Counted from the stretch's first letter, positions 46,663 to 59,967 are shown. The stretch: 64,000 nt of DNA from Zanthoxylum bungeanum (GCA_019454045.1 SKCR01001880.1:1-64000); one strand, 5' to 3'. Program-made: numbers and translations. Notes: a model not told the origin generated them from the sequence alone.

Positions 46663-48855
46663 CTTAACTACGATAGTCCAACTATCTAGTTAACGATAAA
46701 ATGGGTACAGTCAAACTGTTACAAGAAAAATAACATTTTATTAGTCCAACTAATGTTAAAAATTGACGAAATAAATTTTGTAAGCGCGTAAAGCTAAGTA
46801 TCTGAATGAAATTGCAAACTCAATACTAGCCTCCCACTATTTTCTACAAGTCTCTAACCCTCTGTTGAGTACTCGGGAAATCCAATTTCCTAGTGGGCTA
46901 GGATCCCGTTAAATAACACACAACCTTGACTTTGGCCAACAAGTTGTATGATATTTAACTAGGTAGATCTCGAAGATCAATTGGATCCCATCCAATTCCT
47001 AGATCCGGTAGGTGGACATCCAAGTCCGAAACATATATATCTAATACATACGTCAATGTATCCAATACATTTTCCTAACCATTTCCTCTGAATCAACTAA
47101 GCCTTGGCTTTGGCACAACAAACCTAATGATTCCAGTTAAGCGGGACCCATTGACGAGGAAAGTTTCGTAATCAATGTCGATGGACAAGAAGTGATCTTG
47201 ACTTTGGCCAACAAATCACAACTTGGACAGGACACCGATGTGGAACAAAACTCTCATGATTCAAACACATCCTCAATTGACAAAGGTCTTGACTTTGGCC
47301 AACAAACCAATGCCAATTTCGGATCTTGAGAAAGAATCATTCAACGGAAGGAAAATCGCTTAATATTGTTTGAGGGATTTTTGCGTAATTGGCAACCAAT
47401 TAATTTATCTTTGTTAGGTCTCATCATCATACACCCTTAAGCATGCTTCTAAAACATCATAAAGCGCGTAAAGTAAAGTAATAGTGATATGCGGATGGAT
47501 ATATAAACAACTTGTTCCTAGAACAAATCACTCCCTTTCCTCTCCCCGCTAGCACTATTCTACTTCTACCCAATTACATAATACAATAAGAGAAACCTCA
47601 TTTACATTGAGGGGAATTAGGTGAGAAGAGAATACAAAGAGATAAAGAGATAAGGCTGGACACGCAGGTCCAATTTATAAATTCCAAATTTACAATAATT
47701 TCTAAAATTACCCTTCCCTTCTAATATCCATCCGATATACACTATTCATACAACACATCCACATTCATTCATTCATTCAAGGCATGTTATACAACCAATC
47801 AAATCCAATTAATTAGTCTTTAATTAGGTGACAATACAATGTTCAAACAATTGTTTGCATTTGCGCGAGTCCAACTCGTTTTGTGAATAAATACATATGG
47901 TATGAATTCACGAATTATATCGAACTACTCGTTAAATCCAATTTAAGTCGTATTCAATACTAATCCTTTTATTTAATTCTAAATTAAATATTTACACTTT
48001 TATTGTGCTTTTATAACTTAGATTCCAAATCTAGTACTATTGGGTCTCAAAGCCCAACTAACATCTAATGTCCGTTTAATTAAAGTCCGATGGGCTTTCT
48101 ATTGATTTCATTAGGCTTGGGCCTTGGTCAATGTGGGTCAAACCCAATTTCCAAGCCCAATAAGGAATCACCCTCATTTGCCATAAAATCAATATCAAGC
48201 CCATAAGGCCCAATTAAACATAAAAGCCCATTTATTACATTTGGACTTAAATGGTGTGATTTAGGCCCATTTTGGATCCAATCCAAATGGTCCAAATCTA
48301 CTTGGCCCAACCAAGCCCATTTATGACCAAATATAATAGTTTTAGGCCCAATTCCAATTTAAGCCCAATTAACTAAATTTTAAAATTCCAAATTTTATAA
48401 CTTAATTAATTAAAGTGTATTTTCATGATTAATCCTTTAAATCAATATTCCCAAAATATCAAATTAATCTATTAATCATATTTTATCTTAAATACATGTC
48501 CAACATTATTAATAAAAAAAATCAAGTCCCTAATCATCATCAAGCATTCGGCCAAGGTGATTAATATGGTTCCGATTTCGTTTTCAATCCAATCAAGTTA
48601 CAAATGATCATCTCCATATTATTTCAAGTCATCCAATGTCTTAAAATTAAAAAATCATCTAGTCCACATGCTTGCATGTATTCGGCCAAGCCTCATTGGG
48701 GTTGGAAAAATTAATCCAATTTTTTTCCATGAAATTGATGATGTATAATCCATTTAACATACATCTAAGCATATTTAATCAAGCAAACTCATCAAATCAT
48801 GCTTCAAACAATTTTCCCCAAATAACATCCTAATATATTTGCATGCATTTTTAGG
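46663..48855 (-). other. C3 5' leader
   Basis: Untranslated leader of ~2.2 kb. It holds three copies of TTGACTTTGGCCAACAA (plus strand 46926, 47198, 47289) and the GGCCCA/AGCCCA cluster at about 48050-48370. No gene is seen. Confidence 0.85.
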
Positions 48856-48868
48856 CTCAATGATACCA
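48856..48868 (-). promoter_or_regulatory. C3 primer binding site, altered
   Basis: On the minus strand TGGTATCATTGAGCC, against TGGTATCAGAGC in C1 and C2. The first eight bases fit the initiator-Met site, then two extra T bases intervene. Confidence 0.75.
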
Positions 48869-48869
48869 T

Positions 48870-50832
48870 TGTTGGAAATCTAATAACCATGTCCCAAGAT
48901 CAAAAACAAGCAAAATATATATAAGAATGAACTACATGAAGTAATGGCGGAAACAATACTCACAAAAACGGAATGTGGATGCAATGGATGAAAAAAGTTT
49001 GCTCCTTTGTGCAGTGGAGGATTCGGCCAAGATGAAAAGAAAGCTCCAAGCAAAGTTTGATCCTTCCAAGCTCTAAGATGAGTTTCCCATAACACCTTGT
49101 ATGATCCCTTGATGTTGCTAGCCAAAGTTGTGTGTTAGAGTTCCAAACAAGCACACTTTCTTCTTGTCTTGCCACAAAACAAATGAAGAATTGGAGAGAG
49201 CTTTGAGAGCTCACTGTTTCGGTAATTAGAGAGGGAGAGAAGGATTTGATTTTTGTCTCAAAAATCAATTTATATTTATGTCATAATTATATTAAATAAT
49301 AATATACTTATGACACAAACCATGCAAAGACTTAGAGTGTCTAACACTCAATTTCCATGCAATACCCTTGAGTGCTTTGTACACTATCTTCATGCAATAC
49401 ATCTTGATTAAATAATGCAAATAATGACAAGTGTCATGTGGGCCCCCAACGTTTCCAAATGAAAGTGGGCCCACGTGCACTCACGCGTTCGGGTTCGATA
49501 TTTCCGAAATACCGAGCTTACGTCGCGACGTTAATTAAATCGAATTTAAATAAATAATTGCGCCTAGCGAAATTATTATTTACGTCGCTAACGAATTAAT
49601 TCTAAATTAACTCGTTTGCCCGAATTAAAATCTAATTTTAATTTCGCGTCGAAATCGAATTCCGATTATTATATCGAATATAATAATTTTACGATTAATT
49701 CTAAATTAATCGTTCTCTCTCTTTTTATAGTATTTTATCCAAGATAAAGTCTCTCCGTAATTAATCCAAGATTAATCGAGTTTGAATCATACGTCATCGG
49801 TGAATCTTCGGGAAGCGACCCAAGAGACCTCTAGATATGTTGGCAGTAAATCCGGTTGTCGACTATTCGAACACGTACGTACCAAGTACTACGTTTTTAC
49901 CGATTTACAAGACAAGGTTAGCTTCTAGCAAAACGCCATGCCTACCCAATTCTCTAGAAATATTCTTACTGGAATATTAGATCTATAACAGGCGTAGTAT
50001 ACCGTAGTATAGTGTATATCGAACCAGTATCGGATGATCACATGTAAGGCCTGGGGCTGGGGCTGGATTGTGTCTGCCCCGTACGATACACATATCGGAC
50101 ATCAAGCAACCAGTCTCTTTGAATCGGATAATCCTGACCTAGTCATATTATCCCGATGGTTGCAACCATTATAGAGTACTAGTTCTGTATCCCTCGCGAT
50201 CATCATCTCCATATGTCTGAAGTGATACTTCCATCTTGACATCACACCCAGTACACTACGATTCTCGATAAACCCAGAAGAGGTATACACAGAACTCGTT
50301 AAAGCCCTGGACCACCAAACCTAAATTTTACCGATTGTCGTAAGTACTAGCGATGCAAATCTCAGGTTAAGATCATATGCACCTACCCTGAAGCGGACTC
50401 CCATAGACACGCAGACATACTACCAATGGGACTCCGCGGGGTCTATCCAGAGCGAATCTGTTTTCCGTACTATCGGTAAAACACAACCTCCTACCGCACT
50501 TGCATAAGTATCCAATACTTAAATATATGAGAACTATGCCGTTGTGCCTTCACAACATGCACAAGTGCAGTACTAGTCTATTCCGCATTATCGATGTCCA
50601 ATCTCGATAATACTACGACTAGGGATATTTAATGATTAAACCTTTATGGATTGATACTGTCTCATATCATCACAATCCGGAACTAATCATAGGGACTTTT
50701 ACCATTTATATATCAAAGTAATTAAATTACACAAAACGGTAAAAGGCAATTTCATTACTACATAGTTAATTTTGTACAATAATACAATATCATTTACAAA
50801 ATAGTGACGCTATGGGTCATTACTGTCTAACA
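48870..50832 (-). repeat. C3 5' LTR
   Basis: 1,963 bp, ends TGTTGGAAATC and CTAACA on the plus strand, next to CCATG. Same length as the 3' LTR. Confidence 0.95.
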
Positions 50833-51747
50833 CCATGTCTTGTGATGGTTCTTAGAATGTGGTACGGGGTACGCACCTGTAGATAGTCCGACAACCGTAT
50901 TACTGCCAACATATCCAGAGATCTCTTGGGTCGCTTCCCAAAGATTCACCGATGACATTTGACTCAAATAGAATTAATCTTGATTAATTATGAGAGAGAA
51001 AATTAATCTAGGATGAATTGCGGCAATAATTTATCTTGGATAAAATACATATATGAGAGAGACGCGATTAATTTGGAATTAATCGATTAAAGAATATATT
51101 AGATATATTAATTGAAATTGGATTTCAATGCATAATTAAAATTGGATTTTAATTCGGGTGACCGAATTAATTTGGAATTAATTCGTAAGCGACATTCGTA
51201 ATAATTTTACTAGGCATTATTATTTAATTAAAATTGATTTAATTGCATCGCAACAGAAGCTTCTTTAGTCGGATTAAACGAACCCGAGCCCAAAGTATGT
51301 TGTATAAGCCAACTTGAATTTTGAATTCAAAGTGGTGGGACCCACTAACTTACATCAACTTGTCACAAGTGTGATGGAAGTAGTTGGATGCATTTAATGC
51401 AATCTTTCACACAACTAAAGCTTCTTGAACAAGTTTTGCAACATAACAAACCAACTTTTGGAAAGTGAAAAAATCTCTCTCTCTTTTTCTCAATGCCGAG
51501 AGCCTCTTTCTCTCTAAGGAAAATTTTGCTTCAAATTTTCTTTCTTGCTACCACATAAGGAGTCTTGTGAGGTGATAGGGAAACTCACCATTGAGTTTGG
51601 AATTCATTTACAAAGCTTGGAGCTTCCAACATACAAAGAAAGTTTCGAATTTCTTATCCGTTCATTTTAAGTATTTTCCGCAACTTACTTGATTATTCAC
51701 ACTTGAATCAATGTTTAGAGACATTTGGAATGTCTAGGACACTAACA
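50833..51747 (+). repeat. C2 LTR2, right part
   Basis: Continues the C2 LTR after C3 (CCATGTCTTGTGATGG...) and ends ...TCTAGGACACTAACA. With the left part it totals 1,687 bp; adding the 134 bp lost at its 5' end gives 1,821 bp, the size of the intact 3' LTR. Confidence 0.9.
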
Positions 51748-51748
51748 A

Positions 51749-51760
51749 TGGTATCAGAGG
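51749..51760 (+). promoter_or_regulatory. C2 primer binding site, second copy
   Basis: TGGTATCAGAGG, one mismatch at the last base from the first copy, one base after the LTR terminus. Confidence 0.88.
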
Positions 51761-53967
51761 CATATCTAAGCATGATTTGAATCCACGGTTCTAAACTTTA
51801 ATTTGTGGATTTTATGCTTGGAGTATGAAAAATCGAAATTGGTTGTTTGGTTGTGGTTGGATGATGATGAATTGGATTTGTGCATCATTGGATTTGTGAA
51901 ATTGATTGGATCAAAAATTTCCCCAAATCCTAAGCCTTGGCCGAAACTTGAACCCTTAAATGCTCATGGTAATTTTTTGAATTTTGACAATTGGATATGT
52001 TAAATGCATGAAATGAATATATATTATTGATTTAATTGGATTGAAATCAAATTGAATGTTATTCTATGCAATTGCCGTGAGTTTGAGCATGTTTATGGAT
52101 GAGTTGATTTTGCTTCAATTTTTTGTTGGACATGAATTTGAAATTAAAGATGATTAATTAGATTAATTGATGTTTTGGAAATATTAGATTAATTAATTAA
52201 TTGTGCCTATTGCACTTTTAATTGAATTAATGTGATTTTGGAATATTATGTTAATTTAATTTGTTGTATTTGGGCTAATGGGCTTTGTTTGGCCAAGTAT
52301 GGTTTTGGACATTGGGTTGGATCCTATTGGGCCTAAAACCATTTCCATAAAGTCCAAATTTGAGTATTGGGCCTTTAAAATTTAATTGGGCCTAAATTGA
52401 TTTTGTGGCATAGGGTGATTCCTATTTGGGCCTTGGAATTTTGGGTTTGATCCATAATGGCCAAAGCCCATGCCTAAAGAATTAATTGAAAGCCCATTGG
52501 ACTTTAATTGAATTGACATTGGATGCTAATTGGGCCTTTGAGACCCAATTGAATTGGATTTGGAATCCAAGTCTAAAAGGCACTATTAAAAGTGTAATTG
52601 TTAAATTTGGAATTAAACACGAATTAATATAGGATACAATTTGAATTGGATTTAAAATTGTAGTTCGATATAATTCAAGAATACATATTTTGTGTATTTA
52701 TTTTTCAACGAGTTGGACTCGCAAAAATCAAACCGTTGTATGAACATTGGATGGTCACTAATCAAAGATCAATTAATTGGATTAGATTTATTGACAGCAT
52801 TCTTTGTTTGAATACTTGGATGTATTTGTATGAATAATGTATATCGGATGGATATTAGTTGGGTGGGGCAATTTTGGAAATTATTGTAAATTTAGAATTT
52901 ATTTTAAATTGAACCTGCGTGTCTAGCCTTTCACCTCCATATCTCTTTGTATTTCACTTCTCACCAATTCCCCTCAATATAAATGAGGTTTCTTTAAAGT
53001 GTTATGTAATTAGGTATAAGAATGTAAAATGCTAGCGGGAGAGAGGAAAGTGAGAGTGATTTGTTCTAGGAATAAATTGTATTATATATCGATCCGCATA
53101 TCATTATTACTTTATCGCGCCTTACTATGCTTTTATAATGCATGTTTAAGGGTGTATGATGAGACCTAATCAAAGAAAATAAATTGGTTGCCAATTTACG
53201 TGAAAAACCCTCACTTTAATATTAAGCGTTTTCCTTCCATTGAATGGTTCTCTCTCATGATCCAAGATTGACTTTGATTTGTTGGCCAAAGTCAAGATCA
53301 TTGTCCATCGCGGATGTGTTTGAACCATGAAAGCTTTGTTATATATCGCATGTCTTGTGCAGTTGTGACTTGTTGGCCAAAGTCAAGGTCACTTCTGTTC
53401 ATCGACGTGGATTACGAAGCTTTCCCACTGTCAATGGGTCACGATTAACTAGAATCATTAAGTTTAATGAGCCAAAGCCAAGGCTTAGTTGATTCAGAGG
53501 AAAAGGTTAGGAAATATATTGGATATATGTTTTGGACTTGGAGGTCCACCTACCAGATCTAGGAATTGGTTGGGATCCAATTGATCTTAGAGATCTACCT
53601 AGTTAAGTTTCATACAGCTTGTTGGTCAAAGTCAAGGTTGTGTGTTATTTAACGGGATCTTAGCCCACTAGGAAATTGGGTTTCCCGAGTACTCCACAGA
53701 GGGTAAAGGCTCGCCGAAAAATAGTGGGAGGCCAGTATTAAATTTGCTATTTCATTTAATACTTGTTAAACGCGCTCTTTTATTTTTATTTATCGTCGTT
53801 ATAAATATATATTAGTTGGAATAATATCTTTTATTTTTTTCATTGAACAGTTGGATTGTTTTAACACTACTCCACTTATAGTTGGTTATATAGTTAGACT
53901 ATAGTAACCATTACCTTTTGAGTGTACCCCAAATCGTTGATTGGATAGTTGGACTATGGCAATTAAG
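51761..53967 (+). other. C2 5' leader, complete copy
   Basis: Untranslated leader of ~2.2 kb. TTGTTGGCCAAAGTCAAG-type motifs occur at about 53279, 53370 and 53620 (the last with one change). A TGGGCC/AGCCCA cluster lies at 52270-52530. The leader ends at the gag start. Confidence 0.85.
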
Positions 53968-54465
53968 ATGGCTGGAAAGATTAGTGTTAGAGACATAATC
54001 TTTGGCAATAATTTCTTTAATGGCTACAATTTTTCAGATTGGGAGATGAATCTCAGGATAGTCCTAGGGGCCGAGAAGTTACTCTATGTCATAGAGAAAT
54101 CTCTCAGTCCGGAGCCCGGAGTTGAGCAAATAGTAGAGCAAGAGCTTTGGAAGACTCATCGTGATGATAACTTTAGTGCTCAATCTGTCATGCTTGCCGT
54201 AATGACTCCTCAATTTCATCGTCACAATAAAGGATTAGATCCTTATAGTATTATGTTGAAATTGAAGGATCTTCACAGATCTAACCTTAGATCACATAAG
54301 TATGAATTGCAAAAGAAGCTCTTTCGCTCGCGTATGTTAGAGGGTACATCTGTCAAGCACTATGTGTCACAGATGATTGCTGATATCGAACAGCTAGGTC
54401 AGCTGGGCATAACCTTCGAGGCTGAGACTTCCATAGATTTGATCTTACAGTCTTTGCCCAATTGA
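53968..54465 (+). pseudogene. C2 gag
   Basis: Start at the ATG encoding M-A-G-K-I-S-V, by match to C3 gag; an open frame extends further upstream. Contains FSDWEMNLRIVLGAEKLLY, SAQSVMLAVMTPQFHRHN, DPYSIMLKLKDLHRSN and YELQKKLFRSRMLEG. Stops after L-I-L-Q-S-L-P-N at a TGA where the family continues into W-K-Q. Particle shell protein; truncated. Confidence 0.85.
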
Positions 54466-55092
54466 TGGGGCGGGTTCATCATGAACTATAATAGGATGAA
54501 CCAAGAGAAAAATCTTCGAGAGTTAATGGTGATGCTGAAAGAATCAGAGCCAAAGCTTCTGAAGGGCAAGAAGCGCGACGCTCATCTTACTTCGACAACA
54601 TAGAAAGCCAAGGCTTGGCCGAAGGCTTCTGGTGGTGTGAAGAAAAAGAAGAAAAAAGGCAAGGCCAATTCATCACAGTCTTCTGGAAAGACTAAGGACA
54701 TATCCCAAGACGTCTTCCAACATTATGGCAAACGGGGTCACTAGAAGCGTGAGTTCCGTGAGTACAAGGCAGAGTTGAAGGAGGTGAAGACGGGCAATGC
54801 TCCGGCTTCATATATGTTTGTTATAAATATGGCCACTACTGGTTTTAAAAATTGTATTTTTGATTTTGGATGTGGTACTCACATATGTACTAGTATGCAG
54901 CATCTGCTGATTAGCAGGATACTGGCTTCAGGCGAGATTGACCTACGAGTCGAAAACAGGACGAGAGTCGCTATTTTGGCTGTTGGGACCTTTGTTTTGT
55001 ATATGCCCTTGGGGCATGTAATTACATTATGTGAATGTTATTTTGTAACTAGTTTGACTAGGAACATCATCTCCATATATTGTTTAACCTGA
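54466..55092 (+). pseudogene. C2 nucleocapsid and protease remnant
   Basis: The Lys-rich nucleocapsid stretch is present, but the zinc knuckle has lost its cysteines: it reads V-F-Q-H-Y-G-K-R-G-H, stop, K-R-E-F. The protease (54775-55092) reads I-F-D-F-G-C-G-T-H-I-C, so the active site D-S-G has become D-F-G. It continues EIDLRVENRTRVAILAVGTF and CYFVTSLTRNIIS. Not functional. Confidence 0.85.
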
Positions 55093-56330
55093 TGCGGGTA
55101 TACCTATGTATTCAGAAACACTGGGTGTTTTGTATATAAAGATGACATTTTGATATGTACAATAGATGTTAATAATGGTCTTTATATTTTGAATATAAAC
55201 GAATCTCAAACATATAACATGACAAACAAAATGGATCAAATTGAGTAAATAGATGAAACTTATATGTGGCATTGTTGTCTGAGACACATTATCAAGACTC
55301 GTATATCCACACTTTCGAAGAGTGGATATATGGACGGATTTGATTCTAATTCATATGATGTCTGTGAATCTTGTTCATTAGGTAAAATGTCTAAAACACC
55401 TTTTAGTGGTAAGGGTGGACGTGCCACCTAGCTGTTAGTCCTCATTCATGGTGACGTATGTGGGCCCATGTCTAGCCAGGCTAAAGGTGGATATGAATAC
55501 TTAGTAACCTTACAGATGATGCATCGCGTTATGGTTATGTGTATCTTATGAAACACAAGTCGGAAACTTTTGAGAAATTCAAAGATTTTCGACACGAAGT
55601 AGAAAATTAGATCGGTAAAAATATTAAAACATTATGGTAGGACCGTGGTGGAGAATACTTCAGCAATGAGTTTCTCGATTACTTAAAAGAATATGGTATT
55701 CTTTCATAGTGGACTCCTCCCGGAACACCTCAATTGAACAGTGTGTCCGAACGGAGAAACCGAACTTTGTTGGACATAGTAAGGTCAATGATGAGTTTCA
55801 TTGAGCTACCAATTTCCTTCAGGGGATACGCATTGAACAGTGCAATACTTTTTTTTGAATAAGGTTCCGTCAAAGTCTATTGGACAGACTCCATATGAAA
55901 TATGGACATGAAAGAAACCGGGTTTCTCATTCCTGAAGATTTGGGAATGCTGGGCATATGTTAAACATTTGGATGGTACCAAACTAGAACCCAAATCGGA
56001 TAAGTGCCTATTTGTAGTTGGTTATCCTAGGGAAACCAAAGGATATTATTACCACAACCCACAAGAGAATAAAATATTTGTTGCTCTTCATGCAGTTTTC
56101 CTCGAAAAGGAATACATAAATGTAGTGACAAGTGGGAGGAAAGTAGAACTCGATGAAAATCAGAGTGATACTATTCCTGACACCGATCCCCTCACAGAAC
56201 ACGAACAGTTCATCAGGGATGAGATTGTTCCACAATCTTCTAATACACAAGAACCGCGTAGGTCGGAGAGAGTCAGAAAACAACCTTAGAGGTATGGGTT
56301 TCTGATCTCACCTCATTTAGATATTAATAT
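55093..56330 (+). pseudogene. C2 integrase remnant
   Basis: Recognisable in several frames by match to C3: the zinc region near 55255-55390, the catalytic core near 55440-55770 with stops and small deletions, and a readable C-terminal part at 55969-56289 (YPRETKGYYYHNPQENKIF, VALHAVFLEKEY, then RRSERVRKQP). Confidence 0.82.
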
Positions 56331-57830
56331 TATTGAGGAATACAAACCGGCTACGTATGAGTAAGAGATACAAGGTATCGACTCCACTTTATGGCAAGAT
56401 GCCATTAAGTCCGAAATTGATTCCATGTATACCAACCAAGTTTGGAAACTGGTTGAAGTATTAGAAGGCATTGTGTCTATTGGTTGTAAATGGGTCTTCA
56501 TGGAGAAGACAGACATGGATGGCAACATACAAATGTAAGAAGCTAGGCTTGTAGCAAAAGGGTATCGTCAAGGACATGGTGTCAATTACGACAAAAAAAT
56601 TTCACATGTTGCCATGATTAAATCCATTCGGATAATGCTTGCGATTGCTGCATATTTCGATTATGAAATATGGCAGATGGATGTCAAAACCGCTTCCTTA
56701 ACTGAAACCTTTTGGAGGATGTTTATATGAAACAGCCTGACGGTTTTGTCAAGCCAAAACATGCAAATAAGGTTTGCAAGTTAAATCGATCCATTTATGG
56801 ATTGGAGCAAGCATCGCGTTATTGGAACCAACGTTTTGATGAGATCATAAAAGAATATGATTACATTCAAAATGAAGATGATTCTTGTGTATATAAGAAA
56901 GTTAGTAGGAGCGCACTGACATTCATTGTCCTATACGTTGATGATGTATTGCTTATTGGCAATGACATTCCCATTCTACAATCGATGAAAGCTTGGCTTT
57001 CATAAAAATTCTCAATGAAATACTTGTGAGAAGCAGCCTTTATTATGGGAATAAGGATCTACCGGGATAGATCTAGAAAGCTGATTAGACTCTCCCAGAG
57101 CTCGTACAATGACAAAGTGTTGAAGAGATTGAACATGGATCAGTCTAAGAGGGGGCTGCTTCCAGTGTCACATGGCGTCTCTCTATCTAAGGACATGTGT
57201 CCTAATACACAAGATGAGAGAGATACCATGAATCGAATCGCATTCGCTTCTACAGTCGGATCGATCATGTATGCCATGATATGTACACGACCTGATGTCT
57301 CATATGCTTTGAGTATGTACAGTCGCTATCAAGCCGATCCAGGTGATGGTCACTGGATTGCTGTAAAGAACATCCTGAAGTATCATAGACGAACTAAGGA
57401 AGCTTTCTTAGTCTATGGAGATGGAGAACTTGAAGCGACTGGATTCACCGATGCAAGTTTCCAAACCGATAAAGACGACTCAAAGTCACAATCGGGGTAC
57501 ATATTTTGTTTGAATAACGGAACAGTGAACTGTAAATCTTCCAAAAAAGATATTGTTGCCGATTCAACAACAAAAGCGGAAAACATTACTGTGGCTGAGG
57601 CAGCAAAAGAAGCATTTTGGATTTATAAATTCCTAATTAGATTAGGAATAGTTCTATTAGCAGCTGAGCTGGGCTACAACACACGCTAAGGAACCACGGT
57701 CTCATCAATGATCCAAGTATGAACTTCAACGGTTTCATTTGATTCGTGAGATCACACATCGTGGTGATGTGAAGATCGAAAAGATCTTTTCAGATGATAA
57801 CCTTGTAGATCCGCTGGCGAAAGCGATATT
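56331..57830 (+). pseudogene. C2 reverse transcriptase-RNase H remnant
   Basis: 56712-57005 carries KLNRSIYGLEQASRYWNQRF and the catalytic YVDD in IVLYVDDVLLIGNDIP. 57045-57689 carries RNase H with TGFTDASFQTDKD and DSTTKAENITVAEAAKEAF. Frameshifts lie near 56700 and 57003. The last ~70 bp of the gene are found at 59885-59955, after the solo LTR insertion. Confidence 0.88.
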
Positions 57831-59884
57831 TGTTGGACAATTATGACCCATAGCGTCACTATTTGTACAGATAATGATGTTGTTGTACAAATTAACTATG
57901 TGACAAAGGAGATTCCTCTTTTATCATTTGTGATTAGATCACCAAGATGTGTAAATGATAGGAAGTCCTTATGATTTGTTCTCGGATTGAGAATGATATG
58001 AGACAGTATCAGTCTACGAAGGATAAATAATTAAATATCCCTAGTCAGAGTATTATCGAGATTGGACATCGATAAATGCGTAAAAGACTAGTATTACACT
58101 TGTGCGCATTGTGAGGGCACAATGGCATAGTTCTCATATATTTGGGTATAGGATACTCATGCAAGTGTAATAGGAGGTTATGTTTTACCGATGGTACGGG
58201 AAACAGCTTCGCTTTGGATAGACCCCCTCGGAATTCCATTGGTCTTAACCTGAGACTTGCACCGCTAATACTTACGACAATCAATATACTTTGGTTTTGG
58301 TCGTCCAGAGCTTTAACCGGTTTCTATGTATGCCTCTTCTGGGTATATCGAGAATCGTAGTGTGTTGGGTGTGATGTCAAGACGGAAGTATCACTCCAGT
58401 CATATGGAGATGATGGTCACGTAGGATACGGGACTGGTTCTCTTAAATGTTGCAGCTATCGGGATATTATGACTAGGTCATGTATATCCGATTATAGAGA
58501 CTAGTTACCAGACATCCGATATGTGCTTCGTACGGGGCAGACATAATTAAAGCCCCAGGCCTAGCACGTGATCATCCGATACTGGTTCGACATACGCAAT
58601 GCTACGTATGCTACGCCTGATATAGATCGCTTATTCCTATAAGCATATTTCTAGAGAATTTGGTAGGCATTGCGCTTTGCTAGAAGCCAACCTTGTCTTG
58701 TAAATCGGTAAAACGTAGTACTTGGTACTTAAGTGTTCGGATAGTCCGACGACCGAATTTACTGCCAACATATCCGGGGATCTCATGGGTCGCTTCCCGA
58801 AGATTCACTGATGATGTCTGACTCACACTTTTATTAAACTGGGATTAATTATATGAGAGAGAAAATTAATCTGGGATTAATTGCGGAGATATTTTATCTG
58901 GGATAAAATATCCATTAAAGAGAGATAATGATTAATTTGGAATTAATAGATAAAAATAATATATTCGATATATTATATGAGATTGGATTTCGACGCGGAA
59001 TTAAAATTGGATTTTAATTCGGGCAAACGAGTTAATTTAGAATTAATTCGTTAGCGACGTGAATAGTGATTTTGCTAGGCGTAATCATTTAATTGCGTCG
59101 TGATAGAAAATTCGTTAATTTAGAATTAGCGAACCCGAGCCCGGGATTGTTTGCGAGTGCATTCGCATTTCGAATTCGAGTGCGGTACGCAAGTCAAATC
59201 AAGCATCAAATCATTAGTCGCATCAATCGTCAAATCATTAGTCACTTTTAGTGATGTGACAACTTGTCACTTGATTGATTGAGTGATGTGACCTGATGGA
59301 AGTTGATGGTGGAGTGTAATACACTCAAGTGTGATGGCATGATAGACATTTAATATATTTAAATGTTTGGTATTTGTTTTTTGATTTTGGAAATCAATTA
59401 ATTGATTTTTTTGAAAATAAAAAGTGGTATTAGATACACACTTTTGGCCAACCATCATACAAATCACTCTCTATCTTTTCTCTCCCTCTCTTTCACGCCA
59501 TTGGGGCTGCCATTTTCTCTCTTCTGGTTCTGTTACTGCCGAGAGCGAAGGGAACCAAAAAGTCATGATTTTTTTGCAAAAAGTCATGATTTTGTTGCAA
59601 AATAAAGAGTTCTAGCACACTACGAAGTCATGCGAAGGTGATAGGGAAGTCCACCCTTGAGCTTAGAATCACACCAAAAGCTTGGAGCTTGGAAGATGAT
59701 CCAAAGCCGAAAATGGAGGAGCAAAAATCAGTCACTGTCGTGACCATGACAGTTAGCAGAAAAAGATTTTTGTTCGTTGCCGCGTCGCTCAACCGCTCGA
59801 TGTGAGTATTCTGCAACTCCGTGATGTATTCGCATGTTTATTTCTTGCTTTGTATTCGATCCTCGGGGCCATAGAACTCCAACA
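57831..59884 (+). repeat. Solo copia LTR inserted in C2 RNase H
   Basis: Starts TGTTGGACAATTATGACCC and ends ...CATAGAACTCCAACA; 2,054 bp. Flanks are ATATT (57826-57830) and ATATC (59885-59889), four of five matching, and the C2 coding sequence resumes directly after it. Its 3' end resembles the C1 LTR end rather than C2. No internal region accompanies it, so it is a solo LTR. Confidence 0.88.
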
Positions 59885-59955
59885 ATATCTCAGCAAAAGT
59901 TTGAGCGACGCGTACATAGTTCAAGTGTTGGACACTTTAGTGATTGGATATAGGC

Positions 59956-59967
59956 CAAGTGGTAGAT
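59956..59967 (+). promoter_or_regulatory. C2 polypurine tract
   Basis: CAAGTGGTAGAT directly before the 3' LTR start TGTTGG. One base differs from the AAGTGGGAGAT of C1 and C3. Confidence 0.85.

Larger units (their letters stand above)
40715..50832 (-). mobile_element. Ty1/copia element C3, complete and least degraded
   Basis: 10,118 bp, minus strand, flanked by CCATG on both sides (40710-40714 and 50833-50837). Both LTRs are 1,963 bp and differ only at scattered positions. It has PPT, PBS (altered), a 2.2-kb leader, and gag, nucleocapsid, protease, integrase, RT and RNase H in the copia order. Only a handful of frame breaks were found (near 46190, 46106, 45800 and 44350). It sits inside LTR2 of C2 and is probably the most recent copia insertion in the window. 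Confidence 0.95.
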
